Of a stretch of 64,000 bases of DNA, positions 46,649-63,779 are shown one piece after another. Position 1 is the first letter of the stretch. Each line of letters starts with the position of its first letter. Location: positions 18,658,135 through 18,722,134 of the forward strand of contig OY821742.1 in assembly GCA_963682055.1 (NCBI GenBank). Reading direction: 5' to 3'. Below the pieces are notes generated by a model. It had not been told where the DNA came from and did no database searches. It was given only the letters and a program-made list of their open reading frames with translations. The translations under genes were made by a program, and so were the position numbers. This DNA comes from Primula veris. Lineage: Eukaryota > Streptophyta > Magnoliopsida > Ericales > Primulaceae.

Positions 46649-46711
46649 GGGAGAGGGTGTCTCCTCGAGGGCTCGTCTTCTCCAGGGAGAGGGTGTCTCC
46701 TCGTGGTATTT
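46649..46711 (-). repeat. GAGAGGGTGTCTCCTCG direct repeat
   Basis: The word occurs twice about 35 bp apart in the Gag start of the gypsy relic, duplicating a short ETPSP peptide phrase. Confidence 0.7.
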
Positions 46712-46729
46712 CTCGGAAATTGGTAAAAA

Positions 46730-46905
46730 AATTAAAAAAAAAACAAACAAAAAAAATTAAAAAACATTTAAAAAAAATGGGGAACCCAAAAAATGGTAAT
46801 CAAATTAAAAAAAAAACCAAAAAAAAAATCAAAATTCCAAAATCCAAAATCCCAAAAAAATGAAAAAAAGTTGGAAAAAGCCAGAAAGACCAAAAAATAT
46901 TAAAA
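46730..46905. repeat. A-rich low-complexity block left of the minisatellite
   Basis: Dominated by A with CCAAAA words. It continues the style of the 45.0-45.3 kb block, as if the gypsy relic had been inserted into one A-rich tract. Confidence 0.7.
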
Positions 46906-47845
46906 ACTTTAAAATAACTTGCAATTGTTTTCAAATAACTCAAAATGATTTCAAATGACTTAAAAATGACTAATACTGTTTTTAAATCTATTCAAGCTAT
47001 TTTTTAAAATGACTCAGATTGTTTTTAAACTTACTGAAAATGACTCAGACTATTTTTCAAATGACTTAAATATGACTCAGACTGTTTTTAAAATGACTCG
47101 AACTGTTTTTCAAATTACTTAAAATGACTCAGTCTGTTTTTAAAATAAATTAAAATAGCTCAGACTGTTTTTAAAATGACTCAGACTGTTTTTAAAATTA
47201 CTCAAAATAACTCAGACTGTTTTTAAATCACTCATATTGTTTCTAAATTACTCAGACTATTTTTAAAATGACTGAAAATGACTTTAAATGTTTTTAAAAT
47301 AACTGAAAATGACTTAAACTATTTTTAAAATGACTTAAAACGACTCAGACTATCTTTAAAATGATTTAAAACAACTTAAACTATTTTTAAAATTACTCAG
47401 ACTATTTTTAAAATAACTTAAAACGAGTCAGACTGTTTTAAAAATGACTTAAAACTACTCATGCTCTTTTAAAATGACTCAGAATGTTTTTAAAATGACT
47501 TAAAATGACTCAGACTGTTTTTAAAATGAGTTAAAATGACTCAAAAAAAAATTTTAAATGACTTAAATTGACTCACACTGTTATTAAAAGTACTCAGTCT
47601 ATTTTTAAAATTACTTAAAATGACTCGGACTATTTTTAAATGACTTAAAACGACTCAGACTGTTTTTAAAATGACTTAAAATGACTCGGACCGCTTTTAA
47701 AATTACTTAAAACGACTCAAACTATTTTTAAAATGGCTTAAAACGACTCATCCTATTTTTAAAATGACTTAAAACTACTTGGACTATTTTTAAAATGATT
47801 TAAAATAACTCAGACTATTTTTAAATTGAATTAAGACGACTCGCA
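46906..47845. repeat. Minisatellite of 21/31-bp units, about 0.94 kb
   Basis: The basic word is ATGACTCAGACTGTTTTTAA, 21 bp with linker. An optional ten-base ATGACTTAAA spacer makes a 31-bp unit. Some 30 units with substitutions (AGACTG or AGACTA, ATGACTT or ACGACTC) fill the whole interval. It has no coding meaning. The mixture of two unit lengths suggests slippage plus unequal exchange. Confidence 0.92.
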
Positions 47846-48045
47846 CTTTTTTTTTTTTTTTTTAGATTTTTGTTGATTTTAGATTTTTTAGGATTTTTAA
47901 AATTTTATTCGTGTTTTTTTGGTGTTTTACCTTTTTAAAGTTTTTTTGGTTTCTTTTTTTTTTGGATTTTTTTTTATTTTTCCATTTTTATTTTCTGGAA
48001 TTTTTTTCATTTTTTCTTATTTTTTACATTTTTATTGGTTATTTA
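47846..48045. repeat. T-rich low-complexity block right of the minisatellite
   Basis: Dominated by T with TTTTTGG and TTTTAGA words, roughly complementary to the A-rich block at 45.0-45.3 kb. It ends at GGAGAAATTGACCAATAATT, whose complement resembles 44970-45000. Confidence 0.75.
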
Positions 48046-49266
48046 GGAGAAATTGACCAATAATTAATTAGTTTCAGTTTCATTGAGCAATGCTTATTAA
48101 GTTATAAATAAGATAGTAATCTAAAATTTACCTCGTATATATTGAGAAAATAAATTAAATTGATGCTCATTAGTCTTTAAGAAGATCAATTATTGGCTCT
48201 AAACCACTAATACAAGTGAAATATGACACAATTTAAACTTATTGTAATGAAAAATAAATAGATATGTAGATATAAGGAAATCAAAACGTTTTGAATTGTA
48301 TTGCATCAATTACTACCAGTTTTCCGTTTTAGTACCATTCATTTTATTATTTACTCCTAATAACAATGTCTCGTAAAATAGCTACTATATATGGGGCTAT
48401 TTGAAGTTTAACATAAACTAAAGAAGTGGGAAAGTAAATAAAAGCAATGCCCAAGTTAATATTCCTGTGTTTTATAATGATGAATCTTGCTGATTGAAAA
48501 GACAGACAGAAAAATATTGGATAATTAGAATTAAAAAAGAAAAAAAGGAAAGAGAGAGAGAGAGAAAGAGAGAGATAAAAAAAGCCTCTGAAAAAGAGCT
48601 TTTTTGACTCTCTCATCCCATGGCTTATTCACACCTCCATTTCACATTTCAAATCCTATCAATTTTTTAGCCTTAATTTGGATTTTCATTTTCAGGTTAG
48701 TTTTTTTCTTGCCCAAATTAATTTCATTAATTTTCAGATTGCATTTTAAAACATGGGTTTTTAAATTTGAAATCATTCATAACGTTTGGAACTTTCAGGG
48801 GTCTTTTTTTGTTAAATTTAGAAAGCTACTTAAATGTCTCTTTATTTCCTTTTTACACTTTTCTTTTTGTGTAATCTATCATTGTACTAGCTTTAAATCC
48901 ATATTTCCAACTGACTTACCTCTTCTCCTTTTTTTCACATCCACAGTCTAATATTTTGTGGGATTTTATCAAAATTCAATTTGGTTCCTTTTTTTTTTGG
49001 CCTTGTTTGATTCTTGATTCCAGTTTTTGACACAGATCTCTTAAAGATTTAATCTTGATAAAAGAAATTAACTTATAAAACTAGATTAAATCTACCAAGT
49101 TAATTTTCATTGTGAGTTTTTAGCTAGCTTGCTGTGGGCTTTATAAAAAAATCTATTATTTCTCATATTTCTTTTGAATTTACTTAGATCTAAGTGGTTT
49201 TTGTTTTTTAGGGAAGAAAGATTGTACTAAAACACAGAAAATCTGCAGATTTTGATTGGTTGATCA
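48046..49266 (+). promoter_or_regulatory. Upstream region and 5' leader of the kinase gene
   Basis: No other gene lies between the T-rich block and the kinase ATG. A GA-rich microsatellite (about 48551-48577) is followed by a T-rich leader with TTTTCAG-type acceptor words (near 48691 and 48738) that could belong to a leader intron. No TATA box can be singled out, so the transcription start is unknown. Confidence 0.4.
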
Positions 49267-55624
<6,358 letters not shown>

Positions 55625-55990
55625 ACCGTAACAAAGACTTGAAAATCTTTATGTTTACTCCACCAAATAGTAAACATGCCATAGAACTATCATTTGCTAT
55701 TCCTATTTACTTACTCGTGCCAGTTAAATGAAAATAATATCCTTTATCCCGAATTACTTGCATGTAGGTTTTTGGTTATTTGATTTAGGTTGTAGTCTTG
55801 TATGAGAAAATGAGAGAAGGAAATTCTCGTAGGTACTTATCTCTGTTGTTATTGATTTAATATAGATTAGTTTTAGGCTTTTAGCCTTACAAGAACAAGT
55901 TGTTTGACTCTTGCCTTTTGTTTTCATTTTCCATTTCTCTATAAAGTTCTTCCTTCATCTTGCAACCTGCTGTTCCTATACAATTTTCTC
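55625..55990 (+). other. 3' untranslated region of the kinase gene (estimated end)
   Basis: AT-rich sequence after the TAA at 55622-55624, with TTTGTATT-like and AATAAT words but no clear canonical polyadenylation signal. The end is a guess. Confidence 0.4.
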
Positions 55991-57309
55991 TGCATTATGT
56001 TCCCCAATTATTGGGAGGTGATGTCGATATTGCATGGCTTGAATAAGCATTTGCTGTGTGGAAGTATTTCCTGTGAGTGATCTGGAAAAAGATGTTCACT
56101 TTTCACATATCAATGGCTAATGGTGTATGTTCCATCTTACCCAGGGTGAGGGTTGACATGACGATGAAGGGACTAATTTCTGCGCAACAGGGACTAATTT
56201 CTGCACAACGAAGTTTGTATAAATTTTATAGTTATGCGTAGGTCAGGGGATCTTAATGGTTTCATGGTCTAGTTTGGACACGTGCTAGCTGCTTTTGACA
56301 TAAATATTTGTCAGATCTCCATGCGATGCGAAGGAGAAATAATGTGCTTGATTTGTGTAACAAAGTTCTAGGATTATGTTTTCCGGAATAAGGTAAGATC
56401 TGCTTGGAAACGGTCATTTAAAGTACTCAAGAGTTTAGCAGTATACTGTATATCAATTAGCAAACATTGTTGCATCTAGTTAGAATATGCCATTCAAGAA
56501 GACGAGTAGAGAACTTATAGGTAGAGAAGTGTGTTTTTTAGGCTTAAGAGGTGGGAGATGAGGTATGCAAAATTTGTTAGCCGGACTAAAGACAGGAGGT
56601 TGGCTGGGGGTGGGAAAATCACGCCTTTAACATTCATTTGAATTATTTTTATTTGCATATTATATATTTGTTGTAAATTTAATTGATAGCTTAAATAAAT
56701 CGTTATATATCATTTAATTATCGGTATATTAAAAAGAATTCCACCAAGGTTATGATAATAATATATGTACAGTAGAACAAAAGATAAAATGAACATAAAA
56801 AAAGTGCTTACAAACGGTTTTGGAGTGCATGATTGTCTATCAACGGTTTTTTGGACTAGGCACTTATAAGCTTTTTTTAAAATTCACCTATTCTAAACCG
56901 GTTTGATCCCTTTGACAATCCTCGGTTTGACACGTTCCAATGCCCATGGCACTTATCATGGGGTCAGACCAAGACATGGACCCTGGGCGAGAAGGGCGGA
57001 TGCATTTTAACCAGAGGTTTTAACTAAGGACTGATCATACCCAAGTTTAACAGTAGTTAATTATTTCCTGTTTGTGAAAGTAAAAAGTTCATTTAGTTAA
57101 CTTTAGTGTTTGTTAATTGATCGAGTCTGTCAAGTTTATATCTTTGTAAACGAGTATTCTTGATTAGAATTGGAATAAACTATGTGATATTCATATTATC
57201 TTTATTAGTTTTCTCTTCTGTTTGTAAAAGTAAAAAGTTGATTTATTTAACCTTTGATAAGTAAAAAAGTTAAATCTGATCAATAGTAAAAAGTAAAACA
57301 TTAGTTATT
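55991..57309. other. Spacer downstream of the kinase gene
   Basis: No gene recognised. A 21-bp tandem duplication (GGGACTAATTTCTGCGCAACA) sits at 56169-56210. A GC-richer patch near 56920-57010 shows no readable domain. Confidence 0.45.
56169..56210. repeat. 21-bp tandem duplication
   Basis: GGGACTAATTTCTGCGCAACA is followed directly by a copy with one base changed. Confidence 0.85.
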
Positions 57310-57684
57310 GGGGCGGACCCTTTAATGGGAAGGGGGACGCCCCCCCGGTCCAGAACAAGACTGGAAAAATAAATTTTTTCGGTTGTTATAAGTATATATA
57401 CATATGTAGCCCGTTTAAATGTATAATATTCAATGTAAATATATTTAATTTTATAATACTAGTATGCTGGAAGTATTGGTTTTAATTAGTGATAAAGCTA
57501 TTGAGTTCATATCTTTTTATCGCTAATACAAAATGATATCCGTTTTACTTTTACTTTAATCGATTCTTTTACTAACTATTTTCCGGTGGACTTTGATTAG
57601 TACACAAAACACTTATTAAAAGAAAGGTTTCGGAATTTTGTATAATTTTGCCCTCCATTCATTTGGACTCAGGGTCCGCTCCTG
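57310..57684. mobile_element. hAT-like MITE with GGGGCGGACCC ends
   Basis: The left end reads TTGGGGCGGACCCTTTAATG. The right end, on the other strand, reads CAGGAGCGGACCCTGAGTCC. The shared GCGGACCCT core in inverted orientation 370 bp apart, with an AT-rich non-coding body, fits a hAT-type MITE. An 8-bp duplication is not convincing. Confidence 0.5.
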
Positions 57685-59599
57685 AGTCAATAATTACCCC
57701 AAAAACTATTAAAGAATAAGTAGACAATTTATCACAGACTTACATTTTTAAATAATACGTAGGCCGGTGAAATATTGGCTAGGACTGTCGGATTTGTAAT
57801 TGTACTCCCATTTCGTTATTATTCTAACATAACAAGTGATGGAGACTTTACTCGATAACGGAAGTGCTGAAATTCTCAAAAAAAAAATTGACTTTAAGCG
57901 CAAAAAACATATTGGGTGCTAATCCAATATATTTAAAAAAAATATATGTAAAATATGTAGCGCGGTTAATTTTTTAACATATAAAGGTGATTTACCTATG
58001 TTAGTCACGTTCTAGCCGCAGCATTGAAATATAATGTTATGCAAAAGAGGTGTGCCATTGGCACAGATAAAAAGCCAAACCAAGTACATACTAATTGTAT
58101 TTATTAAGCAAATCCGGACGAAAAACTATAAAGTTTAAGTAAACTATACTCCACAATTTCAATTTATATATTAATTTTAAACCAATCACAGCAACATCTC
58201 AAAGAAAAAACAATGAAGACAAAGAAACTTTATTACAAGTTAATAATAGTAAAGAATGAGAACATTTTCGCAGTAACAAAACTTATACAAAACCGAAATC
58301 GACAAGCGCAATTCATTTCCAATGACCAAGTAAGTGTAACAACACACCTTATTGGTGTTTGGTAAGAGTAAAAGGTACTAAAAAAAACAAAAAAAAAACG
58401 GTTTCATGATCTGTTATACCTAAGTCTGTAACGTGGGATATAACTATGAATCGGGATAATTCCAAATTTAGAATTTGTTGTCTAATTCATGTAATTTGTA
58501 CAGTTAAGTAATTTGCAAGTGACTAGTTGCGAAGCTGTCAGACTGTCTTATTTCTCCACAAGCATAAATGCTTCAAAAGTCAAATTTAAGAAGTCATGAT
58601 ATGCTTCTCAACAAGTGTTTCACGTTTCTGGAAAAGTGAAAATGAAAATAATGTAAAATCAATTTTGTTGTTTCAACTTTTGTTTGCAACAAATAATTTT
58701 TTCTATAAAAAAATATAAATTCTAAAAAGTGGGTTTTTAAAAAGGCGAGTTATCAACTTTTTTATTCTTTTTATACATAAAGTTCTTACGAAACTTATTT
58801 CTTTTCAAAATGACATATTCAAAAACGATCATTTTCAAACAAGAAATCTAAATATTAAATTTTTTTATTCTTTTTATGCATAAAGTTCTTACCAAACTTA
58901 TTTCTTTTCAAAATGGCATATTCAAAAGCGATCATTTTCAAAATAGAAATCTAAATATTAAATTTTTTTAGAAAAGAGATTATTTTTAAGAAAAGACGAA
59001 TTTTGTTTTGTGAAAATAACTAGTCTTTTCAAACAAATTTTTTTCTTCATCTTATAACGACTCTTTTCAAAATTATGGTATTTTTCAAAAGTATGTTATT
59101 TACATGAAAAAAACTTATTAGCAGAATATTTATCCCAAAAAGTGATGTTTTTAAAAAAACGTATTATTGGTTCAGATGTTCAAAAAGAAAAAATGCTTTT
59201 AATCGATTAAACTAGTTTTTTTAAAAACTCACACACACATGTCTTTTAAATTAGATTTATAACGATTGCACTAAGGTTATTGTTAATTAGTGAAATGTAA
59301 CTTCTTTTGTGTAAATAAAAAATTCATCTTATTAGCTTAACGGATGCCAGACTATGGTTGTATTCGACCAAAGTGTGTTATTTATGTTCATTATAACATT
59401 ATTAATTAATCAAAATCCGACATTGTATTGTTTTATTTTGTTTTATTGTAAGATATTTCGTGTTATATTATTAGCATGTACATATTTTAAGAGTTTTTAA
59501 TAAGTCACTTTTGACTTCTATACCAAACACTAGAGAAAACTTATGAAAGTTGAAAGTAATTATTCATCAACCGTATTTTTTTCTATTACAGTAAAACCT
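57685..59599. other. AT-rich spacer with a tandem duplication
   Basis: No gene recognised. It includes the 103-bp duplication at 58758-58968. At 59590-59630 a GTAAAACCTTCATAAATTAA phrase and its partial copy mark the broken left edge of the copia element. Confidence 0.45.
58758..58968. repeat. 103-bp tandem duplication
   Basis: Copies beginning TTTATTCTTTTTATRCATAA at 58761 and 58864 carry through CAAAATGRCATATTCAAAA and GAAATCTAAATATTAAA words with few differences. Confidence 0.85.
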
Positions 59600-61380
59600 T
59601 CATAAATTAATACTCGGTAAAACCTTTATAAATGGATCCGCAATATTATCCTTAGACCTCACAAAGTCTAAGGATAGCATACCGTTAGCTAACAATTCTC
59701 TTACGGATTTATGTCTTCGACGAATATGTCGAGACTTTCCATTATACATGTGATCTTGGGCCAGTCCAATAGCTGATTGACAATCATAGTACATGTTTAT
59801 GGCCGGAACAGGTTTTGGCCATATGGGAATGCCTTCTAACAAGCTTCTTAGCCAATCTGCCTCTTCAGTTGCTAGATCCAATGCTATGTATTCTGATTTC
59901 ATAGTTGATCTAGCTATACAGGTCTGTTTAGAAGACCTCCGTGATACTGCAGCTACTCCCAGTACAAACACTTATCCATTTGTGAACCTTATACTGTTGG
60001 AGTCCGAGATCCAGTTAGAGTCTGAATAACCTTTTAGCACCGCTGGATATCTCGTGTAGTGCAGCCCATAGTTGGAAGTAAATCTCATATACCTGAGAAG
60101 ACTCATGATGGCCTTCCAGTGCTCCTCAATAGGATTACTGGTATACCTACTCAATCTGCTCACTGAGTTGGCTATATCCGGTCTAGTACAGTTCATAACA
60201 TACATGAGACCGCCTATTATCCGAGAATATTCTAACTGTCTCACACCTTCCCCATGATTTTTCTTGAGGTCAGTGAGAACTTCTATGGCCGTTGAGGACG
60301 TTGCCTTGCTATCTTTATCAAATTTGTCAAGTACTTGCTTGATATAATGAGATTGATATATTGCATATCCGCCTGACATCTTGGTAATTTTCATTCCAAG
60401 TATCACATCAGCAACACCCAAGTCTTTAATCTCGAATAGTTGTGACAACAACATTTTTGTAGAATTGATATTATCAATACTACCTATTATTATCAAGTCA
60501 TCTACGTAAAGGCAACCTACCACATAGTTCCTTTCATTACATTTTATGTAGATACATTTGTCACACTCATTGATACGAAAACCATTTGATAGCATCGCCC
60601 TATCATATTTCTCGTGTCATTGCTTAGATGCTTGTTTAAGTCCGTATAGGGATTTCACAAGTTTACACACCTTATTTTCTTTACCTGGAACCACAAACCC
60701 TTCGGGTTGCTCCATGTAAATTTCTTCTTCCAATTTTCCATTCAAGAATGTCGTCTTTACATCCATCTGATGTAGTTCCGAATCGAACAGTGCCGCGAGG
60801 GCAATGACAATTCGAATTGACGTCTTTCTGAAGACATGAGCATAAGTGTCGAAATAATCGTCACTTTCGATTTGTCTAAAACATTTTACTACAAGTCTCG
60901 CCTTGTACTTTTTGATCGTGCCATCAACTTTTCTCTTTCTTTTGAAGATCCACTTGTGACCTAATGACTTACACCCTGATGGGAGATCCACTAGTTCCCA
61001 AGTGTGGTTGTGCATAATCGATTCAACTTCATTGTTGATCATTTCTTCCCAATATTGGGATTCCGGGGATGACATAGCATGTTCGTATTTCGCTTATTCG
61101 CCTTCTACCATGAAGGTTACTAAATCAGGACCAAAGGAAGTTTCCTTCCTTTCCCTTTTACTTCGTCGAGACTCTTCTTCTTCTTCCTCTACAGGTTCAC
61201 TTGCCCCCACATTTTTCTCATTGTTCGACTCCTCAGTCTCTACGGTTTTGGATGACTTGCGGGAAAAGATATCCTCAAAGCTTTTTGAGCTTTGATGATA
61301 GTATCTACATGCACTTCGGGATTATCCGACTTGTGCACAAGAAAATAATCACTACTATTTTATGCATATCCTATGAACAC
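59600..61380 (-). pseudogene. RT-RNase H of element I
   Basis: A single frame runs through most of this interval with three in-frame stops: TAA near 61097, TGA at 60617 and TAA at 59972. It opens with an acidic linker (EEEEEESRRSKRERK, about 61190-61150). RT shows LHQMDVKTTFLNGKL, SLYGLKQASKQ and YVDD (60497-60508). RNase H shows [21 protein letters not shown] and YYDCQSAIG, so its acidic residues are in place. The frame ends near 59600, past the DNA breakpoint, so the last residues are not original. Confidence 0.88.
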
Positions 61381-62560
61381 ACCGTCTACCGTCTTTGGTC
61401 CAATTCTCATTCTTTTAGCAAGCAAGACTAACACTTTCGCGAGACAACCCTAAACCCTTAAGATTTTATAGCTCGGCTGATGGCCTTTCCATAATTCATA
61501 AGTTGGTTTATCATATTTTTTATGCGGTAGCTTGTTCAACACATAGTTGCCATAAAACAAGGCTTCCCCCCACATGTTCTGTGATAACCCAGAACTAATG
61601 ATCATTGCATTCATCATTTTCTTGAACGTTCTATTTTTACGCTCAGCCACCCCATTTTGCTCCGGAGAGAATAGGGCAGTGGTTTGATATATAATGCCAC
61701 TTTCTGCACATATCTATGCAAACGGTGATTTGTATTCACCGCATCTATCACTCCCCAATATTTTAATTTTCTTATTGAGTTGATTTTCTACTTCGGTCTT
61801 ATAAAGAGCGAATTTCTCTGCTATTTCATCTTTACCTCTCATTAAGTAAACATAGCAATATCTAATACAATCATCTACGAAAGTGATAAAATACTTTTTT
61901 CCTCCTCGCGTTTGTACAAAATTTAAGTCGCATACATCTGAGTGTATTAGACCGAGAGGTTCTGTACTTCGTTCAACGTGTTGAAACGAAGACTTAGTTA
62001 ATTTTGATTCAACACAAATCTCACATTTATGTTTCTTATCAAAAACAAATTTTGGTAGTATATTTAGTTATATTAATTTCTTCATAGAAGTAGAATTCAC
62101 AGGACCTAATCTATCATACCCTAAATTAAATAAAGCGTAAGAATAAGTAAAGGAATTTTTATTAGCCTCTTGGGCAACATTCATGATTACATTATTCGTA
62201 GTGCTGGTCTCCGCCTTAGCACTTCCACTAGTGGACTCGACTTTAGGAGTCGGAGTCCCAACATTTAATTTAAACTTGTTGTTGGTCATATAGGCACGGC
62301 CTACATACATTTCATTTAAAGTGATTACAAGTTTAAAAGATTCACAAACAACTTTAAACCCTTTCTTCACCATCACCAAGCCAGAGACCAGATTCTTACG
62401 AATTTTCGACACATGGAGCACCCCTGTTAGTGTCAGCTCCTTTCCCGAAGTCATCCTCATCACCACGGTTCATTTTCCTTCCACCTTGGAAGTAGTAGAG
62501 TTTGCCATGAAACAGCTCTTATCATCCACGACCGTATAGGTCTTGAACATCCATTTGCTG
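61381..62560 (-). pseudogene. GAG-pre-integrase and integrase of element I
   Basis: At 62466-62068 a frame contains GVLHVSKIRKNLVSG and the zinc-domain start, where both His of the usual LWHxRLGH motif are lost (FNLGYDRLGPVNS). Downstream (about 62040-61700) the integrase core is readable on the minus strand: [32 protein letters not shown], with Arg/Gly changes around the second Asp. The frame 61650-61450 carries NGVAERKNRT (just upstream) to KYDKPTYELWKGH and then a TAG in the LRVWGC motif. Inactive. Confidence 0.8.
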
Positions 62561-63400
62561 GCTCATATGTGACTTGTAGCGTCGGTATCCAGCCACCACT
62601 CTTTGGGGCTATTCCACACAAGGTTCACTTCAGAGACCACAACAACCAGCCGCATGCCATCATCTCTAGCACTTTTGCTCCATTCGGCTACATGTGCATG
62701 AGCTTGGGCTTTCCTCTTGCCCTTCTCTTTGTACTTCTTGGGTGGGGGCTTAGGCTTGTCGGTGCATTTATAACAATCCGCGACATGATGACCAGGTTTG
62801 TTACACACAAAGTAGTCTCTCATGAATTTATTCTTGGCTTTAGCAACCGTGTTACTTGCCCCGCCACCGCCTTTCTTTCCAGATTGGTAGTTGCTTTACT
62901 CAATATTGAGCCTCTCAATGAGTCCCTCCAAGGTCATTGCATTTCGCTTGTGTTTCAAGTAGTTTTGAAACTCTTTCCATGAAGGTGACAATTTATCAAT
63001 CATTAATGCCACCTGGAAAAGCTCGTTAATACCTAGCCTCTCAACATCAAGCATATGGTATATGAGCTGGAGTTCCTCAACCTGCTCAATAATACTCTTG
63101 TCATCAACCATCATGTACTCGTGAAAGTCCGTGACGAAAAATTTCTTCGTGACAATGTTATTCACTTTGTACTTCTTTTCGAGGGTTTCCCCAAACTCCT
63201 TTGCAGAAGCCTTGAGCTCGAATACACTGAAAATAGTGTCATCAAGCGCACATAGTATGTAGTTTCGGCATAGGTATTCGTCGTGTTTCCACGCTTCTAC
63301 CGCCAAAACTGTCTGCACGTCCTCATCGTCCTCGCTTATAACAGGTGCAGTCTTCTTAAGAAACCGGATCAGGTTAAGGGTAGTTAAATAAAATAGCATC
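62561..63400 (-). pseudogene. Gag and protease of element I
   Basis: The Gag core (EAWKHDEYLCRNYILCALDD, DFHEYMMVDDKSIIEQV, SPSWKEFQNYLKHKR) is in 63399-62896. A stop follows, then a zinc knuckle in 62823-62563 whose first Cys is Tyr (YFVCNKPGHHVADC). The protease site reads EWWLDTDATSHI: the glycine of DTG is Asp, and a TGA follows immediately. No Gag ATG is assigned here because the protein begins upstream at 63757. Confidence 0.85.
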
Positions 63401-63430
63401 TTTTGCTGCTAACATTTGAAATTGTTGCCT

Positions 63431-63757
63431 TTAAACTTTTTCGGCTTCTCTAAATGAGAGGTTGGCAAAACGGGCATAATCATAGTAGCTTGAGCCTTGC
63501 CCTTGGCTTTGTCCCGCAGCCGTATCCGCTACCTTGGCCGCAGCTCTGGCAGCAGCCTTGGCTGCTTCCGTAGTCTTAGCCATAGCATCGACATTGGTCG
63601 CAGTCTCCGCCGCAGCAGCATCGGCATTAGCCTTAGCCTGAGCCCCCACATCCACAGCGCCCGTAGTGTTTTGGACATTTCCAATAACAACTATGTCCTG
63701 CTCATTTCCCAAAGGAACATTTGATGATTCCTCACTGTTAGTCATCTGAAATGACAC
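63431..63757 (-). pseudogene. Ala-rich N-terminal Gag extension of element I
   Basis: This 108-codon frame starts MSFQMTNSEESSN at 63757. It contains a long Ala-rich stretch of about 45 residues (AKANADAAAAETATN ... AAKAAARAAAKVADTAAG) and ends with SYYDYARFANLSFREAEKV before a stop. The next DNA leads directly into the Gag core, so it is the N-terminal part of Gag. A stretch this rich in Ala would form a long helix. I do not know a function. Confidence 0.7.
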
Positions 63758-63779
63758 ACAAAATGTATCAGTTTTCTCA

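Larger units (their letters stand above)
45714..46750 (-). pseudogene. Ty3/gypsy Gag-protease relic
   Basis: The minus-strand frame 46750-46427 ends with a Gag start motif (RRPVLNTYDGTSYPIVHLDHF). Only about 90 bp later comes the aspartic protease region (DPLIIKARIDSYDIERILID, QGSAVNVLHASLFRRLK), then CPWLHVMEAMALTYHQQIKF. Domain style matches plant Ty3/gypsy elements of the Tat/Athila side. The active-site DTG is DQG. Most of Gag, normally several hundred bases, is deleted between the two parts. The protease frame contains a run of Pro coded by the G/C homopolymer. No RT or LTR is found nearby. Confidence 0.75.
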
